Shown here piece by piece: positions 59,128 through 64,000 of a DNA stretch of 64,000 bases. Below the pieces are notes generated by a model, which had not been told where the DNA came from, ran no database searches, and saw only the letters and a list, made by a program, of their open reading frames with translations. Made by a program: the position numbers and the translations under genes. Numbering within the stretch: the first letter of the stretch is position 1; every line of letters starts with the position of its first letter. The stretch comes from Henricia sp. BOLD:AAB3569. Taxonomy: Eukaryota; Echinodermata; Asteroidea; Spinulosida; Echinasteridae. The DNA lies in NCBI GenBank assembly GCA_037783545.1, contig JBBELK010000298.1:2170001-2234000 (forward strand), written 5' to 3'.

Positions 59128-59307
59128 TTAAATAATGCAGGCATATATGCATCACGACATATGAAGATAAACCACGGTGGTTGTGCTCCAAAACTAGTCT
59201 GTTTTCAGTCGTCGTAACACACCCTTTCCTGCCTCCATGATCGGACTTCACGTGTATAAATCGAACCGATTTAATTTATGTGCGTCCTTGTATTTAATGC
59301 ACCTAAG

Positions 59308-59350
59308 AGGTGGGGATTGTCACTTTGTTTGTGACAAAATCCCCACCCCT
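59308..59350. repeat. Short hairpin
   Basis: GGTGGGGATTGTCAC and GTGACAAAATCCCCACC are inverted with a short loop. Confidence 0.7.
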
Positions 59351-60078
59351 GGGGCATGCACACAGGACCGCCTCTGAGACAAGGTTCTAAACCCAAACGG
59401 CACGAAGAAGAGACTACGTCAATCCGCTGGTTTTCATGCAACAGGGAACCAGTGGCAAAGACCATACAATGTGTATGGTTGGGAACGGTGGTTTATCTTC
59501 ATATCTCCCCATTGCTGATAAATACCAAACGGCATTGGTGAGTATGTCATGCTGCGTGCATGCAAAGCTATTTCTCCTATTCGCAATCCTATTTTTGTGC
59601 CCGATGTAATAATCGGAGACGTTCTCGATCATGAAACTACTGATCGAATGCTACTGTACTGTAGATAGCCCTATACAGCTGATTTTCTTTTTTTAACATC
59701 ATGGATTTTGTGGGAAAATTGATTGCCTTTCGAGTGGCGAGTGTGAATTTTTGATCACGTCCCGTCTTTTCACGAGAACCATACTTTAATGGGGACCAGA
59801 CTGATTTACTTAGCGCGCTGAGATAAAAGTATCTCTTTGCGCAGACGGGCGTGAGATGCGCACCGCATTACACGTAAATATTTCACAAAACATTGATTTA
59901 AAAAAACTTGGACTGTTACGTTGTAAATAGAGAGGTCTGCATGTTATGGCGGCCATTTTAGACATGGCGGCCATCTTGAAAAAAAATAACAAAAAATAGG
60001 AAAATAACAAATAACAAGGACCTCCCTCACAAACTTTTTTAAAAGTCCGGACGAGCAACATTTATTTTACTAGGCCTA

Positions 60079-60113
60079 ATAGGTTAGGGTTTAGGGTTGG
60101 GGTTTAGGGTTGG
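60079..60113. repeat. Degenerate telomere-like repeats
   Basis: GGTTAGGGTTTAGGGTTGGGG continues into GTTTAGGGTTGG: about five TTAGGG-like units, too few and too mixed to be a telomere. Confidence 0.7.
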
Positions 60114-60999
60114 TTATTTTTAAGGAATTACGAGTTTGAATGCACGCTCCCTGGCAGAGATGCCAACATTGCAATTTGAAAAAGAGTAAATTGCCACATG
60201 GCATCTGCTTTGGATACAAAATGTTATAAATTACAGCCAAGCCGTACACGTATTTAAACCCCACATCTAAAGCTATGCATTCTAGAATTATGTCACAATA
60301 CTGATCGTCATTGGCTGAAACAATTGTACAAACTACGCCTAAATCGTAGATTTAGGCGTCTAAGGCATAAAAATGACCCATATTACCACAAAAGTCAGGG
60401 GGCATGGTTTTGTTCACTTAAAGGCACTATTGTAAAAAAAATTTAAAAGGTGTGCACACTTATTTATAAATTTATCTTCAATCATCGCTTTCTTAATAAA
60501 ACCTAGGATATCGTCTTGGCATGAAATTCCGGTTAATTTCGACCCCATCAGTTAGTCATAAATATCATATTTGGAGTTTGTATTGGGGGTTAAAACAAAG
60601 GTTTTAGTTTTTACGCTAATGCAATATTCATGAGCAGAGCTGTGATGTCACAAGAGGCAAACACAGGAAAATCGCATTCAACGGTGCACAAAAGATTCCA
60701 CTTTTTTCTCCAGCTTGCTGAAACCTTTGTAATCCATATGGCTGTTTGGGTTTGTTTTTGTTGAGGATTTGTATCCTGTCATGCCTGTTATGCAGTATGC
60801 ATAACATTAACAGGAAGAAACATAACACGGAAGAAACATAACAGAGTAGAAACAGACTGTACCAAACTGTGAACAGGTAATTTTATACCAATGACCTCAA
60901 TAGTTGCAGTTTATATAGCTACTAGAAACTCAATGTATTGCAGACAATACAGACAAACAGGAAACATGGGAAAGAGAAGTATGCTCACAATTTATGTGA

Positions 61000-61384
61000 G
61001 CCTAGCGTACATCGACCTTGCAACTGGAAGCAACTCAACAAGGGCCAATTTCATATAGCTGTTTAGCAGAAATGTTTGCTTAATCAAACATTTGTTTGCT
61101 TTCTAAAAATGGGTCAATAGTCAAAATTGCATGTCAATTTGTGTTTTTCACAAGAATATCTGCTATTCTTGCTAAGGACAACTAGTTGCCAGAAAGTAGA
61201 ACATGAGCAACTCGTGGCAACTGGGATTTTTTCAGTTGCCAGTACATGTAGTTGCAAGTGCTCGTACATCAACCTTTTCGAAGCAACTGATCAGTTGCTC
61301 CCAGTTGCCACGAGTTGCTTCTAGTTCCTGGAAACACCAGTTGCCACTGGTTGCTTCCAGTTGCAAGGTTGATGTACGCTAGGC
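61000..61384. mobile_element. Foldback MITE with GCCTAGCGTACATC ends
   Basis: GCCTAGCGTACATCGACCTT and AAGGTTGATGTACGCTAGGC are inverted, extending through GCAACTGGAAGCAACT. The interior repeats GTTGCCA/CAGTTGC motifs. Confidence 0.9.
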
Positions 61385-61622
61385 TTTAGGCCCCATAAAA
61401 ACAAAAAGATAATCATCCCAGCGCACATCACTTTCAGTGAAGTTCCAGATTTTTGCCGATCAAAGCGTAATTTTATCGAACTTAACCATGAATTTATCTT
61501 TACTTTTCTGCCCAGCTGATACGAACAAAATCTGTACCTACGGTATGCACGATCGATACCTTGATCTACAGTAGCTTTGCCGTTAACTTCGGCGTCAAGT
61601 GGTTAAAATGACTTGTCCATTA

Positions 61623-62630
61623 GGGTCATTCCGTGTCAATTCAACGAGCTTTTGGACCTGACCATCACGGATTGAAATGAGATTTGGTGTGCTGATTGGA
61701 CTCCTTGAGAAACCCCGAGAACTGAAATTTTATGTAATTCGGTCAATTAATTTTTGAGATACGGGTCAACAAACTTTGGACTAATTAGCATGACCTGCTA
61801 CGTTTGGACAATTATATCTCTAAAAGTAATGAACCTACAGAGATAAACTTTATATCATTTTAAAGCTCTTGAAATGGCCTTCATTTTATAAAATAACATC
61901 AAAATTGCATCTCGTACCACAAAAAAGTAATGTGAATTTATAACCTTTGACCTTGATTTGCAAAAATGCGTATTTGTCAAAATGCGTAATTTTGTTTTAT
62001 TTGTTAGCTTAAGATGTAAGGAACAATTCCAAAAAGATTTGGGATGGGCACTCTTACAGTTTTTGAGTTACGATAAATTTAACATTAAATAACATGTAAT
62101 TACCATGTAAATACCATGTAAATACATGTACATACACAGTTACATGTTATTTACATGGTATTTACACTGTACCTGTTGTAAATGTTAAAATTATCGTAAC
62201 TCAAAAACTGTAATAGTGCCCATCCCAAATCTTTCTGGAAATGTTCCTTACATCTTAAGCTAACAAATAAAACAAAATTACGCATTTTTTGCAGATCAAG
62301 GTCAAAGGTTATAAATTCACATAACTTTTTTTGTGGTACGAGATACAATTTTGATGTTATTTTATAAAATGAAGGCCATTTCAAGAGCTTTAAAATGATG
62401 TAAAGTTTAGCTCTGTAGGTCCATTACTTTTAGAGATATAATTGTCCAAACATAGTAGGTCAAGCTAATTAGTCAAAAGTTCGTTGACCCGTATCTCAAC
62501 AATTAATTGACCGAATTACATAAAATTTAAGTTCTCGGGGTTTCTCAAGGAGTCTTATCAGCACACTAAATTTCATTTCAATCCGTGATGGTCAGGTCCA
62601 AAAGCTCGTTGAATTGACACGGAATGACCC
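61623..62630. mobile_element. 1,008-bp full-length foldback element
   Basis: Two near-identical inverted arms of about 480-500 bp meet near 62126. The ends are GGGTCATTCCGTG / CACGGAATGACCC with ATTA at 61619-61622 and 62631-62634. No real coding frame; the open frame at 62151-62384 is within an arm. Confidence 0.93.
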
Positions 62631-62857
62631 ATTACCAGTAACTGCAGATTTACCGTTAGGTCTCGGCATAACGTTAGAAAAACTAAAATTTGGCAGGGGG
62701 AAAATAGTATTTTAATTGGAAAAGTAAACATTTCTTCAGCGACCGACAGCGAGGGCAGATTGAATGACGTCAGCCAGTGAAAAGAGCAATTGTTTTTCAT
62801 CTCGTGTGCATTTAAAACCTCATGAGTAATCTTGCAAATAGATGAATGATTTGGGTA

Positions 62858-63335
62858 TTTTTTCTGTGTACATTAAACAAAGATTTTAATGAAATTACCT
62901 CCTGGAATCAACAGATCATCCAATTTTAAGATTACTATTATTATTATTATTATTATTATTTCTTTCTGGTATTCATACCAAGGATTCCTCAATAGTGCTC
63001 ATTGCACTGTAACTCGTAAGCGTGAGGAAACCCATGAAGAATTAAAATTAGAAATGGCCAGAGACACCGGGGAATCCCCTTGCTCTTCACGAAAGAATGC
63101 TCTGGGATCTTAAGAGTGCGTTACCATTACCTAACACACTGGACCAACGGCTTTACATCCCTTCCGAAGGATGGAGCAAGTGTGGTTGAGTGCCTTGCCC
63201 AAGGGCACAGGTACCGCAGCCGGATTCGAACCCGCAACCCAAAGTTTTCACCCATGATTGCGAGTCAATGGCCCCAACCACTGGGCCACGATATACTTCC
63301 CACTTGCACTTCTGTCGGAAATGTTGCATTTCTGA
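62858..63335. mobile_element. Foldback MITE (5749 family), split by a SINE
   Basis: CTCCTGGAATCAACAGATCA lies left of the SINE and ATACTTCCCACTTGCACTTC right of it. Together they restore one arm of the 5749-6141 element. Confidence 0.8.
62935..63290 (-). mobile_element. SINE (family A), minus strand, (ATT)n tail
   Basis: Tail of ATT repeats at 62935-62960, AAGGATTCCTCAATAGTGCT, CTCTTCACGAAAGAATGCTC, and a tRNA-like head at the right with B box GGTTCGAATCC (minus strand). Confidence 0.88.
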
Positions 63336-64000
63336 GATAAATATCGTAGAGGGCCCTGTTTTCGACGGTACGCGTTTTCGACGCTTTACCTTTGGCGTAA
63401 CGGCACGCGATGTAAACAACTCCCTTATGACATGCTCAAACTTTGATTCTTGTCATGGGTCACTGCTGTTGTCAACCGCCCAAAAATGTGGCAAAAATAA
63501 GGCTCTTCCGATAGGTTACAGTCATAAATTCAAAAATGTGGTTTATTTGGGCGTATTTTGCTAGATACAAAATTGTAAGATGTTGCTGGGCTCCTATTTT
63601 TTTCTATTATTAGCCCCCAAAGGTTCCAATTTGGGTCAATGCGAAGCCCCGAGTATGCAGATTCAGAAAATGCCACGAACTTTGTGGCTCCGCACAGCGG
63701 GGAAATACTACAGAGCTCCTAAAAGAACATGTCGCTTATATTATTTATTTACCGGTTCTAAAAAGCTGCATAATTTCCTGTTTCATGGGGGTTGTATTTT
63801 CCCGTTTAAATCTAAGGAAAGACTAATAAAATTATATGTATAATTTGTTGAGTGTAGTTTTATTGTAAGTAACATGCTTTTTTATTTTTTTTTGTAAATA
63901 GTTTTTTGAGTTTTTTCTTTTTATTTGACAGAGTTGTCCATAACAATCGGGGCACAGCACAAGAACTTTTCTTTAGATGAATAAACTGACGAAAACAGCA
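63336..64000. other. End of window, no gene recognised
   Basis: A plus-strand open frame at 63580-63843 has no recognisable family. No SLC6 TM1 exon is seen on the minus strand. Confidence 0.4.

Larger units (their letters stand above)
59132..60999. other. Upstream SLC6 intron or flank, no exon seen
   Basis: Contains a telomere-like stretch near 60079-60113 and, at about 60551-60757, a decayed fragment of the copy A-D family (GGGGGTTAAAACAAAGGTTT). The TM1 motif of SLC6 is not encoded here. Confidence 0.5.

Noticed and set aside
60079..60113. TTAGGG-like repeats as a telomere or chromosome end
   Set aside because: Only about five irregular units inside normal sequence; probably chance or an old interstitial patch.
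63580..63843. 87-codon plus-strand frame near the window end
   Set aside because: No recognisable domain, no splice or polyadenylation context, and composition like the surrounding noncoding DNA.
1..64000. CRISPR arrays, operons, bacterial genes or Shine-Dalgarno sites
   Set aside because: All real genes are split by GT/AG introns, and the tandem repeats are minisatellites, not repeat-spacer arrays.

Overview
The window is nuclear DNA of an animal. Genes are split into short exons with GT/AG introns, the DNA between them is AT-rich, and small repeats fill most of the sequence. The repeat style (many short inverted-repeat DNA elements, tRNA-headed SINEs, frequent ACATGTACATGTA-like strings) and the proteins suggest a marine invertebrate deuterostome, probably an echinoderm such as a sea star. 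The taxon is an inference; no marker gene proves it.

Three protein-coding genes can be rebuilt exon by exon with consistent splice phases. (1) PGAM5, the mitochondrial phosphoglycerate-mutase-family Ser/Thr phosphatase, is on the minus strand: five coding exons, 6885 to 1162, 286 aa, apparently complete. (2) HGH1 (FAM203), an armadillo-type co-chaperone of elongation factor 2, is on the plus strand: three coding exons, 7224 to 11001, 360 aa, apparently complete. The two start codons lie head to head 338 bp apart, so they probably share a bidirectional promoter. (3) An SLC6 (Na+/Cl--dependent neurotransmitter/amino-acid symporter) gene is on the minus strand: twelve coding exons from 58072 down to a stop at 18500, 537 aa from TM2 to the C terminus. 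The TM1 and N-terminal exon(s) were not found and probably lie beyond base 64000.

Layout: 1-1161 downstream of PGAM5; 1162-6885 PGAM5; 6886-7223 promoter; 7224-11001 HGH1; 11002-18499 intergenic, filled with inverted-repeat elements; 18500-58072 SLC6 exons spread over about 40 kb; 58073-64000 upstream intron or flank, again mostly repeats.

Mobile DNA is the main content. There is a 5'-truncated LINE reverse transcriptase (22440-24017), a Tc1-type transposase remnant (about 44094-44340), several tRNA-derived SINEs and over twenty inverted-repeat DNA elements. Many are nested. Several unrelated families share AGG...CCT ends and a TTAA target duplication, proved by an empty site inside the window. 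Notable placements are a MITE ending 2 nt inside an SLC6 splice donor, inverted copies of one element flanking PGAM5 exon 3, and a 1-kb foldback at 61623-62630. No prokaryotic features, CRISPR arrays, rRNA genes or convincing functional tRNA genes were seen. All identifications come from reading the sequence and recalled family motifs; no database search was run.
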